Part shown: in pieces, positions 46,567-54,944 of the stretch
Layout of the letters: every line of letters begins with the position of its first letter
Numbering within the stretch: position 1 is the first letter of the stretch
NCBI RefSeq assembly: GCF_003970865.1
Contig: NZ_RXLZ01000002.1
Span: 62,001 to 126,000 of the forward strand
Direction of reading: 5' to 3'
DNA: 64,000 nucleotides
Origin: Stenotrophomonas maltophilia
GTDB taxonomy: Bacteria; Pseudomonadota; Gammaproteobacteria; Xanthomonadales; Xanthomonadaceae
Notes under the pieces: model-generated
Databases searched by the model: none
What the model saw: only the letters and a program-made list of their open reading frames with translations
What the model was told of the DNA's origin: nothing
Translations under genes and position numbers: made by a program

Positions 46567-47841
46567 ATGTCCGACCTGCTCAGCCGCACCCACGCCATTG
46601 CCCTGGACGCCGCCGATCCGCTGCGCCCGCTGCGCAATGAATTCCTGATTCCGCGCCACGGTGGCGGCGAGCAGACCTACTTCGTCGGCAACTCGCTGGG
46701 CCTGCAGCCGCGTGGCGCGCAGGCGGCCGTGCAGGAAGTGATGAAGCAGTGGGGCGAGCTGGCGGTGGAAGGCCACTTCACCGGCCCCACGCAATGGCTG
46801 TCCTACCACCGCCTGGTGAGCGCGCAGCTGGCCCGCGTGGTCGGTGCGCTGCCCAGCGAAGTGGTGGCGATGAACACGCTGAGCGTGAACCTGCACCTGA
46901 TGATGGTCAGCTTCTACCGGCCCACGGCCGAGCGTCCGGTGATCCTGATGGAAGCCGGCGCATTCCCGACCGACCGCCACGCAGTGGAAGCACAGATCCG
47001 CTTCCATGGCTTCGACCCGGCCGAGTGCCTGGTGGAAGTGCAGCCGGACGAGGCCAACGGCACGATTTCACTGACCGCGATCGAGCATGCCATCGCCGAG
47101 CACGGTTCACGCCTGGCGCTGGTGCTGTGGCCCGGCGTGCAGTACCGCACCGGCCAGGCCTTCGACCTGGATGCGATCACCCGCGCCGCCCGCCTGCAGG
47201 GCGCGCGTATCGGCTTCGACCTGGCCCACTCGGTCGGCAACCTGCCGCTGCGCCTGCATGACGTCGCACCCGACTTCGCCGTGTGGTGCCATTACAAGTA
47301 CCTCAACAGCGGCCCGGGCGCCGTGGCCGGTGCCTTCGTGCATGAGCGCCACCACCGCGATGCCACCCTGCCGCGCTTTGCCGGCTGGTGGGGCCATGAA
47401 GAGTCCACCCGCTTCCAGATGGCGCCGCAGTTCACCCCGGCCATCGGCGCCGAAGGCTGGCAGCTGAGCAATCCGCCAATCCTCGGCCTGGCGCCGCTGC
47501 GCGCCTCACTGGACCTGTTCGAGCGCACCGGCATGGAGGCGCTGCGCAGCAAATCGCTGGCACTGACCGGCATGCTAGAAGCACTGGTCCGTGCGCGCCT
47601 GTCCGGCGTGCTGGACATCGTCACCCCGGCCGAGCCGCAGCGCCGTGGCTGCCAGCTGTCATTGCGCGTGATCGGTGGCCGCGAGCGCGGCCGTGCGCTG
47701 TTCGAGCATCTGCGCGGCATCGGTGTGCTCGGCGACTGGCGCGAGCCCGACGTGATCCGCATCTCGCCCACCCCGCTCTACAACCGCTACCTGGACGTGC
47801 ACCACTTCGTCGAGGAAGTGGAAGCCTGGGCCGGCCTCTGA
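46567..47841 (+). CDS. kynU: Kynureninase
   Basis: 424 residues from ATG 46567 (MSDLLSRTHAIALDAADPL). PLP enzyme that splits 3-hydroxykynurenine to 3-hydroxyanthranilate and alanine. PLP-binding segments: NTLSVNLHLMMVSFY, GFDLAHSVGNLPL, and the Schiff-base lysine in CHYKYLNSGPGAVAG. The open frame starting at 46420 is a longer read through the repeats. It lies 31 bases before kmo. Confidence 0.96.
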   Translation: MSDLLSRTHAIALDAADPLRPLRNEFLIPRHGGGEQTYFVGNSLGLQPRGAQAAVQEVMKQWGELAVEGHFTGPTQWLSYHRLVSAQLARVVGALPSEVVAMNTLSVNLHLMMVSFYRPTAERPVILMEAGAFPTDRHAVEAQIRFHGFDPAECLVEVQPDEANGTISLTAIEHAIAEHGSRLALVLWPGVQYRTGQAFDLDAITRAARLQGARIGFDLAHSVGNLPLRLHDVAPDFAVWCHYKYLNSGPGAVAGAFVHERHHRDATLPRFAGWWGHEESTRFQMAPQFTPAIGAEGWQLSNPPILGLAPLRASLDLFERTGMEALRSKSLALTGMLEALVRARLSGVLDIVTPAEPQRRGCQLSLRVIGGRERGRALFEHLRGIGVLGDWREPDVIRISPTPLYNRYLDVHHFVEEVEAWAGL

Positions 47842-47872
47842 GCCGGCTCCTCCCCTACTGCTGGACAGTTCG

Positions 47873-49240
47873 TTGATCGCACACGCTTCCCGCTCGTTGA
47901 GCATTATCGGTGCCGGCCTTGCCGGGTCCCTGCTGGCCATCCTGCTGTCACGCCAGGGCTGGCGCATCACCCTGTACGAACGCCGCGGCGATCCGCGCGT
48001 GGCCGACTACGAGAGCGGCCGCTCGATCAACCTGGCACTGGCAGAGCGTGGGCGCAACGCACTGCGCCAGGCCGGCGTGGAAGATGAGGTGATGGCGCGC
48101 GCGGTGATGATGCGCGGACGCATGGTGCACCCGCGCGAGGGCGAGCCGCAGCTGCAGCGCTATGGCCGTGATGACAGCGAAGTGATCTGGTCGATCCATC
48201 GCAGCGACCTGAACACCACGCTGCTGGAGCTGGCCGAACAGGCCGGCGCCACCGTGCACTTCCATCGCCGCCTGCACACCGTCGATTTCGATGCCGGCTA
48301 CGCGCGCTTCATCGATGACCGCGACGACAGCCCGCACGACATCCGCTTCGACACCCTGATCGGTGCCGACGGCGCCGGTTCGGCACTGCGGGCGGCGATG
48401 AACCGCCGTGCGCCGCTGGGCGAGGACATCGCCTTCCTCGACCACTCCTACAAGGAGCTGGAGATTCCACCAGCCGCCGACGGCAGCTTCCGCATCGAGC
48501 GCAACGCACTGCACATCTGGCCGCGTGGCCACTACATGTGCATCGCCCTGCCCAACCACGAAGGCACCTTCACCGTCACCCTGTTCCTGCCCAACCAGGG
48601 CGACCCCAGCTTCGCCACGGTCAACACCGGCGCACAGGCCGAGGCGCTGTTCGCGCGCGAGTTCGCCGACACCCTGCCGTTGATCCCGAACCTGCGCGCG
48701 GACTGGGAGCAGCACCCACCGGGCCTGCTTGGCACGCTCACCCTGGAGCGCTGGCATCAGCAGGGCAACGCGGTGCTGATCGGCGACGCCGCGCATGCGA
48801 TGGTGCCGTTCCACGGCCAGGGCATGAACTGCGCGTTCGAGGACTGCGTTGCGCTGGCCCGTCACCTGATGGAGGCCGATGATCTGGAAGGTGCGTTCGC
48901 CGCGTTCGAAGCCGAGCGCAAGCCGAATGCACGTGCCATCCAGCAGATGGCGCTGGAGAACTACCTGGAAATGCGCGACCGCGTGGCCGACCCTGCATTC
49001 CTGCTGCAGCGCGAACTGGAACAGGAGCTGCAGCGGCGCTGGCCGACCCGCTTCGTACCGCACTACACGATGGTCACTTTCCTGCACACGCCCTACGCCG
49101 AGGCGCTGCGCCGCACCGAACTGCAACGCGACCTGCTGGTTGCAGCCACCGCAGGTCACGATTCACTGGACAACATCGACTGGGCCGCACTGGAAGCGCA
49201 GGTCCACGCGCTGCTGCCGGTCCTGGAGGGCGCGCACTGA
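47873..49240 (+). CDS. kmo: Kynurenine 3-monooxygenase
   Basis: 455 residues, beginning with a TTG at 47873. FAD enzyme that hydroxylates kynurenine with NADPH and O2. FAD motif SIIGAGLAGSLLAILLSRQGW (GxGxxG) is near the N terminus; DTLIGADGAGSALR is the second FAD motif; GDAAHAMVPFHGQGMNC the third. The C-terminal hydrophobic anchor of eukaryotic KMO is absent. The stop overlaps the exonuclease I start (TGATG). Confidence 0.95.
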   Translation: MIAHASRSLSIIGAGLAGSLLAILLSRQGWRITLYERRGDPRVADYESGRSINLALAERGRNALRQAGVEDEVMARAVMMRGRMVHPREGEPQLQRYGRDDSEVIWSIHRSDLNTTLLELAEQAGATVHFHRRLHTVDFDAGYARFIDDRDDSPHDIRFDTLIGADGAGSALRAAMNRRAPLGEDIAFLDHSYKELEIPPAADGSFRIERNALHIWPRGHYMCIALPNHEGTFTVTLFLPNQGDPSFATVNTGAQAEALFAREFADTLPLIPNLRADWEQHPPGLLGTLTLERWHQQGNAVLIGDAAHAMVPFHGQGMNCAFEDCVALARHLMEADDLEGAFAAFEAERKPNARAIQQMALENYLEMRDRVADPAFLLQRELEQELQRRWPTRFVPHYTMVTFLHTPYAEALRRTELQRDLLVAATAGHDSLDNIDWAALEAQVHALLPVLEGAH

Positions 49241-50679
49241 TGACTGACAGCTTCCTGTTCTACGACCTGGAAACCTTCGGCCAGGATCCGCGGCGCACGC
49301 GCATCTCGCAGTACGCCGCCATCCGCACCGATGCCGACCTCAACGAGATCGATACCCCGGTCAGCTTCTTCGTGCGCCCGGCCGATGATTTGCTGCCCTC
49401 GCCGATGGCCACCCTGGTAACCGGCATCACCCCGCAGCAGGCACTGGCCGAAGGCATCAGCGAGGCCGAGGCTTTCGACCGCATCAACGAACAGCTGTCG
49501 CGCCCCGGCACCTGCGCGCTGGGTTACAACACGCTGCGCTTCGACGATGAATTCGTCCGTTACGGGCTGTTCCGCAATTTCCACGACCCGTACGAGCGCG
49601 AGTGGCGCAACGGCAATTCGCGCTGGGACCTGCTGGACATGCTGCGACTGATGCGCGCGATGCGCCCGGATGGCATCCAGTGGCCACTGCGCGAGGACGG
49701 CGCCACCTCGTTCAAGCTCGAGCACCTGGCCGAGGCCAACAACGTGCGCGAAGGCGATGCGCACGAAGCACTGTCCGACGTACGCGCCACCATCGGCATG
49801 GCACGCCTGTTCAAGCAGTCGCAGCCGCGCCTGTGGGAGTACGCGCTGAAGCTGCGTGACAAGCGCTTTGTCGGCGGCCTGCTGGACGTGGCCGCGATGA
49901 AGCCGGTGCTGCACATCTCCATGCGCTACCCGGCCAGCCGCCTGTGCGCGGCGCCAGTACTGCCGCTGGCCATGCACCCGACCATCAACAACCGGGTGAT
50001 CGTGTTCGACCTGGAAGGCGAGATCGACGATCTGCTGGAACTGCCGGCCGAGGTGATCGCACAGCGCCTGTACATGCGCGCCAGCGAGCTGCCCGAAGGC
50101 GCCGCGCGGGTACCGCTGAAGGAAGTGCATCTGAACAAGGTGCCGGCACTGATCGCCTGGAACCACCTGCGCGCCGATGACCACGCGCGCCTTGGCCTGG
50201 ACGTGGCCGCGATCGAGGCCAAGGTGGAACGGCTGCGCGCGTTCGCTCCGCAGCTGGCCGAGAAGGCGCGCCAGGTCTACAACCAGCCCCGCGCCGCCAC
50301 CGTGGCCGACGTCGATGCCTCGCTGTACGACGGCTTCCTCGGCAACGGCGACAAACCGCTGCTTGCGCTGGCACGCACCAGCGCGCCGGAGCAGTTGGCC
50401 GCACTGGAAGGCCGCTTCCGCGACCCGCGCCTGCCCGAGCTGCTGTTCCGCTACCGCGCGCGCAATCATCCCGACAGCCTCGCGCCGCCTGAACGCCAGC
50501 GCTGGCAGGATTACCGTCGCCAGCGCCTGCTGGGAGACGGTGGTCTGGGCGAACTCAATCTGCCCCAGTACCAGCAGCAGCTCGATGCGCTGGCCGCCGA
50601 AGCGCCCGACGATGCGCGGCGCCAGGCCCTGCTGCAATCGCTGCGCGACTGGGGCCAGCAGCTGCAGGAGACCCTGTGA
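49240..50679 (+). CDS. sbcB: Exodeoxyribonuclease I
   Basis: 479 residues. A 3'-5' single-strand exonuclease used in recombination and mismatch repair. DEDDh catalytic residues begin in FLFYDLETFGQDPRRTRISQYAA (Asp, Glu) and continue in GYNTLRFDDEFVRYGLF and HEALSDVRATIGMARL. The exonuclease I C-terminal domains follow. Start codon overlaps the kmo stop, and the stop overlaps the GTG of the next gene. Confidence 0.95.
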   Translation: MTDSFLFYDLETFGQDPRRTRISQYAAIRTDADLNEIDTPVSFFVRPADDLLPSPMATLVTGITPQQALAEGISEAEAFDRINEQLSRPGTCALGYNTLRFDDEFVRYGLFRNFHDPYEREWRNGNSRWDLLDMLRLMRAMRPDGIQWPLREDGATSFKLEHLAEANNVREGDAHEALSDVRATIGMARLFKQSQPRLWEYALKLRDKRFVGGLLDVAAMKPVLHISMRYPASRLCAAPVLPLAMHPTINNRVIVFDLEGEIDDLLELPAEVIAQRLYMRASELPEGAARVPLKEVHLNKVPALIAWNHLRADDHARLGLDVAAIEAKVERLRAFAPQLAEKARQVYNQPRAATVADVDASLYDGFLGNGDKPLLALARTSAPEQLAALEGRFRDPRLPELLFRYRARNHPDSLAPPERQRWQDYRRQRLLGDGGLGELNLPQYQQQLDALAAEAPDDARRQALLQSLRDWGQQLQETL

Positions 50680-51362
50680 GTACCTATTTCTCGGACGCCA
50701 GCTTCAAGTTCCTGCGCAGCCTGGCGCGGCATAACGAAAAGGCGTGGTTCAACGACCACCGCCAGCAGTATGAAGACCACGTGCGGCAGCCGTTCCTGCG
50801 CCTGCTGGGTGACCTGCAGCCGGCGCTGGCCGAGGTCAGCGACCACTTCCGCGCCGATACCCGCGGCGTCGGCGGCTCGCTGTTCCGCATCCATCGCGAC
50901 GCGCGCTTCTCCAACGATAAATCCCCGTACAAGACCTGGCAGGGTGCGCGCCTGTTCCATGAGCGTCGTCGCGAGGTGGCCGCGCCCTCGTTCTACGTGC
51001 ACCTGCAGCCGGGCGAGAGCTTCGTCGGTGCCGGGCTGTGGCATCCGGAACCGGAGACCCAGCGCCGCGTGCGCCATTTCATCCTCGACAACCCCGGCAG
51101 CTGGAAGGCCGCCGCGCATGCACCGGCCCTGCGCAAGCGCTTCGACTTCGAGGAAAGCGAAAAGCTGGTGCGACCGCCGCGCGGCTTTCCGGCCGACTTC
51201 GAATTCATCGACGACCTCAAGCACCGCAACTGGGTGATGTGGCGCTCGCTGGACGACGCCACCATGACCGGCCCGCGCCTGCTGTCCACACTGGGCAAGG
51301 ACCTGGCCGCGCTCGGTCCGTTCGTCGACTACCTGTGCGCCGCGCTGGACCTGGAATTCTGA
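50676..51362 (+). CDS. DUF2461 / TIGR02453 family protein
   Basis: 228 residues starting with a GTG that overlaps the sbcB stop (GTGA). Typical family opening FLRSLARHNEKAWFNDHRQQYE and the block RIHRDARFSNDKSPYKTW, then SFYVHLQPGESFVGAGLW. Function is unknown across bacteria. No signal peptide. It is coupled to sbcB on one side and to the aldo/keto reductase on the other. Confidence 0.92.
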   Translation: MSTYFSDASFKFLRSLARHNEKAWFNDHRQQYEDHVRQPFLRLLGDLQPALAEVSDHFRADTRGVGGSLFRIHRDARFSNDKSPYKTWQGARLFHERRREVAAPSFYVHLQPGESFVGAGLWHPEPETQRRVRHFILDNPGSWKAAAHAPALRKRFDFEESEKLVRPPRGFPADFEFIDDLKHRNWVMWRSLDDATMTGPRLLSTLGKDLAALGPFVDYLCAALDLEF

Positions 51363-52342
51363 TGCCGTTGGCGCACCAACGCCGCACGCTGGGCCGCACC
51401 GGCCTGGCGGTTTCGCCGGTGGGCCTGGGCTGTTCCGGATTCTGGGGGCATCGCCGCTTCCCGGAACAGTCTGCCGCGCACGTGGTCGAGCATGCACTGG
51501 CACAGGGCATGAACCTGTTGGACACCGGCCACAACTACTCCGGTTTCCACGCCGAGCCGCGGCTGGGCCGCATCCTGCGCCCGCTGCTGAAGCGATACCC
51601 GCGCGAGTCGCTGGTGATCTCCAGCAAGGGCGGCACGCTCACCGGCCAGGCCGGCATCAGCGGCGCCGAGCAGCGCAATTTCTCGCCCGCAGCCATCACC
51701 GCCAGCTGCGAAGCCTCGCTGCGCAACCTCGGCCTGGATTACCTCGACATCTACCAGCTGCACGGTGCCAGCCAGCACGACATCAACGATGACCTGCTGG
51801 CCGCACTGCAGCGACTGCGCGAACGCGGGCTGATCCGGCACACCGGCATCAATACGCACACGGCGTCGACCCTGCGCTGGATGATCGACCATCCCACGCT
51901 GTTCGACGTGGTGCTTCTGGACTACAACGCCCTGCAGCAGGACCGTGAACCCCTCATCGACCAGCTGCACGCGGCGGGTATCGGCGTGCTGGCCGGTACC
52001 GTGCTGGCGCAGGGCCATCTGCTGCCGTCACGCGCCCGCCTGCCGCGCCCGGCCGACGCCTGGTACCTGGCCAGAGCCTGGCTCAAGCCGAGCAGCCGCG
52101 CACTGATGCACAGCGCACGCCGGATGCGCCACGCCATCGCCGCCATCCGCAGCCAACGCCCCGCACAGACCGCGTTTGCCTATGCCCTGGGCCATCCCGG
52201 CGTGGCCAGCGGCATCCTCGGCACTACCCGCACCGGCAGCCTGGACGACGTGCTGGCGACGCAGCTTGAGGCACTGACCGCAGCCGAACGCCAACAGCTG
52301 GTGGCCGCCTTCGGTGATGGCCGCGGATCACCCAGTCATTGA
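51362..52342 (+). CDS. Aldo/keto reductase family protein
   Basis: 326 residues from ATG 51362, overlapping the preceding stop (TGATG). The frame upstream is antisense-type noise within the DUF2461 gene. Catalytic tetrad candidates: Asp and Tyr in LLDTGHNYSGFHAEP, Lys in VISSKGG, His in IYQLHGAS. The sequence is more divergent than the usual AKR; the late part is rich in Arg/Ala and may be a variant of the family. NADPH-dependent carbonyl reduction is expected; substrate unknown. Confidence 0.88.
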   Translation: MPLAHQRRTLGRTGLAVSPVGLGCSGFWGHRRFPEQSAAHVVEHALAQGMNLLDTGHNYSGFHAEPRLGRILRPLLKRYPRESLVISSKGGTLTGQAGISGAEQRNFSPAAITASCEASLRNLGLDYLDIYQLHGASQHDINDDLLAALQRLRERGLIRHTGINTHTASTLRWMIDHPTLFDVVLLDYNALQQDREPLIDQLHAAGIGVLAGTVLAQGHLLPSRARLPRPADAWYLARAWLKPSSRALMHSARRMRHAIAAIRSQRPAQTAFAYALGHPGVASGILGTTRTGSLDDVLATQLEALTAAERQQLVAAFGDGRGSPSH

Positions 52343-52384
52343 GTCTTCACCCCATGCCGCTGCGGTTGCGGCAGTCTGGGCGGC

Positions 52385-52936
52385 ATGAAGAAACTCACTG
52401 CACTCGTTGCGCTGCTGGTCCTGGCCTTGGCGGCCTGGTGGTTCGGTGGTCCCTACATGACCGTGCGCGGGCTGTCCCAGGCCATTGAACAGCGCGACAC
52501 CGCGCGCCTGGAGCGCTACGTGGATTTCCCGCGCGTGCGCAGCAGCCTGCGCGCCCAGCTCAACGACTACCTGGTGCGCCAGGCCGGCCCGGACGTGGCA
52601 GTCAGTCCCTTCGGTGCCCTGCTGTACGGGCTGGGCGACCAGCTCGGCGGCGCGGCGGTGGACACCATGGTGACCCCGACCGGTATCGGCGCGATGCTGC
52701 AGGGCCACGTGCTGTGGAAGCGCGGCCGCAATGAACTGCAGGGCGGCGATGCCTTCGGCCCGACCGAACCGGCGCGACCGCTGAAGCATGCCGAACATCA
52801 TTTTGAAGCGCTGGACCGTTTCGTGATTGATGTGGATCGCGGTCCCGGCCAGCCACCGATGAAGGTGGTGCTGGAGCCGCAGGGCCTGCGCTGGAAGGTG
52901 GTGGACCTGCAGCTGGGGATGTCCGGCAGCCCTTGA
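52385..52936 (+). CDS. DUF2939 family membrane-anchored protein
   Basis: 183 residues. One N-terminal hydrophobic helix (LTALVALLVLALAAWWFGG) anchors it in the inner membrane or acts as an uncleaved signal. The rest matches DUF2939: PYMTVRGLSQAIEQRDTARL and FPRVRSSLRAQLNDYLV. Function unknown. Starts 42 bases after the reductase, probably the last gene of the plus-strand run. Confidence 0.88.
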   Translation: MKKLTALVALLVLALAAWWFGGPYMTVRGLSQAIEQRDTARLERYVDFPRVRSSLRAQLNDYLVRQAGPDVAVSPFGALLYGLGDQLGGAAVDTMVTPTGIGAMLQGHVLWKRGRNELQGGDAFGPTEPARPLKHAEHHFEALDRFVIDVDRGPGQPPMKVVLEPQGLRWKVVDLQLGMSGSP

Positions 52937-52960
52937 TCGGACCCGTGGCCTGACGGCAAT

Positions 52961-52986
52961 GCCAACCAAGGTTGGCAACTACCAGA
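52961..52986. repeat. GTAG-type palindrome
   Basis: TGCCAACCAAGGTTGGCAACTACC: inverted repeat TGCCAACC/GGTTGGCA with CTACC at its end. On the minus strand it starts GGTAGTTGCC, close to the 5'-nucleotidase stop codon. Confidence 0.85.
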
Positions 52987-52988
52987 CC

Positions 52989-53933
52989 CTACCCCTCGTT
53001 GGCGACGCCGTGCGGTACGTGGCCGGCGGCCACATGCTCGCGGGCACTGTCGATGTTGTGCTGCGAATCATCGAAGAAGATGTCGGCGCCGAACGCCTGC
53101 AGGAACGGGCCCTTGTGCCGGCCGCCGAGGAACAGCGCCTCATCCAGGCGCACGCCCCACTCGCGCAGGGTGCGGATCACCCGCTCATGCGCCGGCGCAG
53201 AACGTGCGGTCACCAGTGCGGTACGGATCGGCGCACTCTCGCCGGCCGGGAACACTTCCTGCAGCGTGTGCAGGGCCGACAGGAAGCCGCGGAACGGGCC
53301 CCCGCTGAGCGGTTCGCGGGCCCTTTCACGCTCGTGACGGCCAAACGCTTCCACGCCCTGCTCGCGCGAAATGCGCTCGCTCTCGTCGCCGAAGATCACC
53401 GCGTCACCATCAAAAGCAATGCGGAGCTGGCCGGCCGGGCGGCCGGTATCGATCTGGTCAGCAGCCGCAGCGGCGGTTTCGCCGGGCGGCTTGGGCAGGA
53501 TGGTGGCCGCTGCGATGCCATGGCGCAGCGCGCTGCGCACCGATTCGGGGTTGGCCGACAGGAACAGGTCGGTGCCGAACGGCTTCACGTACGGCCAGGT
53601 CGGCTCGCCGGCGGTGAAGGTCGCGCGGATGATGCCCAGGCCGTAGTGCTGGATCGAGTTGAAGATGCGCAGGCCCGTATCTGCCGAGTTGCGCGACAGC
53701 AGGATCACCTCGACCCGCGGATTCTCCGGGCTGGCGCCCTGGTTCAGCGCCAGCAGCTTGCGCACCACCGGGAAGGCCACGCCGGGGCCGAGGATGTCGT
53801 CCTCATGCTGGCGCTGGAACTCGGCATAGGCCGCCACGCCATCGCTCTCGAACAGCGCGTGGCTTTCCTCGAGGTCGAACAATGCGCGCGAGGTCACCGC
53901 AACGGTCAGCAAACGGGGGGAGTTGTCGCCCAT
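52989..53933 (-). CDS. 5'-nucleotidase (cN-I type)
   Basis: 314 residues from ATG 53933 (AAGGA about nine bases upstream). Matches the 5'-nucleotidase family related to eukaryotic cN-I, which dephosphorylates nucleoside monophosphates. The phosphatase-like core has LLTVAVTSRALFDLEESHALF, RIAFDGDAVIFGDESE and FFDDSQHNIDSAREH, the last giving metal-binding Asp residues of the HAD fold. Cytoplasmic. It is 47 bases downstream of nadK on the same strand and may be co-transcribed. Confidence 0.9.
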   Translation of the reverse strand: MGDNSPRLLTVAVTSRALFDLEESHALFESDGVAAYAEFQRQHEDDILGPGVAFPVVRKLLALNQGASPENPRVEVILLSRNSADTGLRIFNSIQHYGLGIIRATFTAGEPTWPYVKPFGTDLFLSANPESVRSALRHGIAAATILPKPPGETAAAAADQIDTGRPAGQLRIAFDGDAVIFGDESERISREQGVEAFGRHERERAREPLSGGPFRGFLSALHTLQEVFPAGESAPIRTALVTARSAPAHERVIRTLREWGVRLDEALFLGGRHKGPFLQAFGADIFFDDSQHNIDSAREHVAAGHVPHGVANEG

Positions 53934-53980
53934 CGGTGGGGGTCCTTCAAGCGGTCGGCGTGGCCGGCCGCCTATTGTCC

Positions 53981-54754
53981 TCAAAAAACGAACTGTTCGC
54001 TCAGGATCCGGTCTTCCAGGTTGTGTTCCGGGTCGAACAGCAGGGTCACGCGGCGGTCCTTCGACTCGCGGATGGTCACCTCGACCACGTCGCGGGTCTC
54101 GTGCGAATCAGCGGTCACGCTGATCGGGCGCTTGTACGGATCGAGCACGCGGAAACGCACTTCGGTGTCGGCCTTGAGGATCGCCCCGCGCCAGCGTCGC
54201 GGCCGATACGGGGCCAGCGGCGTCAGGGCGATGGTATGCGAGCCCAGTGGCAGCACCGGGCCGTGCGCGGAATAGTTGTAGGCGGTACTACCAGCCGGGG
54301 TCGCCACCAGCACGCCGTCACCGATCAGTTCGGCCACGCGTTCCTGGCCGTTGAGGTCGATGCCGATATGCGCGGCCTGGCGGGTCTGGCGCAGCAGCGA
54401 GACGTCGTTGTAGGCCAGCGAGCCGGTGCTGGTGCCCGATTCGGTCAGCGCCACCATCTCCAGCGGTCGCAGGTTGGCCGGTTCGGCACGGGCGATGCGC
54501 GCCTGCACGTCATCGTCGCCGCGGTACTGGTTCATCAGGAAGCCGACCGTGCCCAGTTTCATGCCGAACACCGGCTTGCCCAGGTGCCCATGCCGGTGCA
54601 GGGTCTGCAGCATGAAGCCATCGCCGCCCAGTGGGCACAGTACATCGGCCTGCTCGGGCGTGTAGTCGCCATAGCGCAACACCATGGCCGCGCGGGCCAT
54701 CTGCGCGGGCTCGGTGGTGCTTGCCAGGAAAGCGATGCGGGGGGTGTCGCTCAT
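53981..54754 (-). CDS. nadK: NAD kinase
   Basis: 257 residues from ATG 54754; the frame extends upstream through repeat DNA that should not be included. Phosphorylates NAD to NADP. The GGDG motif is in [15 protein letters not shown], the NDV segment in [11 protein letters not shown], and the glycine-rich [22 protein letters not shown] is the conserved third block. It is upstream of the 5'-nucleotidase gene on the same strand. Confidence 0.96.
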   Translation of the reverse strand: MSDTPRIAFLASTTEPAQMARAAMVLRYGDYTPEQADVLCPLGGDGFMLQTLHRHGHLGKPVFGMKLGTVGFLMNQYRGDDDVQARIARAEPANLRPLEMVALTESGTSTGSLAYNDVSLLRQTRQAAHIGIDLNGQERVAELIGDGVLVATPAGSTAYNYSAHGPVLPLGSHTIALTPLAPYRPRRWRGAILKADTEVRFRVLDPYKRPISVTADSHETRDVVEVTIRESKDRRVTLLFDPEHNLEDRILSEQFVF

Positions 54755-54792
54755 CGGTGGATCCGGGTGGGTGTACCAGCAAGAGCATACCC

Positions 54793-54940
54793 GGTAGTGC
54801 CGGCCGCTGGCCGGCAGCTGCACCCGGTTGCAGTTCATGCGGCTGCCGGCCAGCGGCCGGCACTACCATGCAATGCAGAACGGCCCCGCTTTCGCGGGGC
54901 CGTTCCGGTTCACGCATGCCGGGCAGCGCCCGGCACTGCA
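54793..54940. repeat. GTAG-type palindrome cluster upstream of nadK
   Basis: Two oppositely oriented copies, GGTAGTGCCGGCCGCTGGCCGGCAGCTGCA and TGCGGCTGCCGGCCAGCGGCCGGCACTACC, are joined by a short spacer (54793-54868). A third weaker element, ATGCCGGGCAGCGCCCGGCACTGCA, lies beyond the hairpin at 54879-54904. Confidence 0.85.
54879..54904 (-). terminator. Terminator-like hairpin of the glutamate dehydrogenase gene
   Basis: AACGGCCCCGC, loop TTTC, GCGGGGCCGTT: a perfect 11-bp stem, 40 bases after the dehydrogenase stop. Weak T-richness afterwards, so termination strength is uncertain. Confidence 0.65.
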
Positions 54941-54944
54941 TCAC

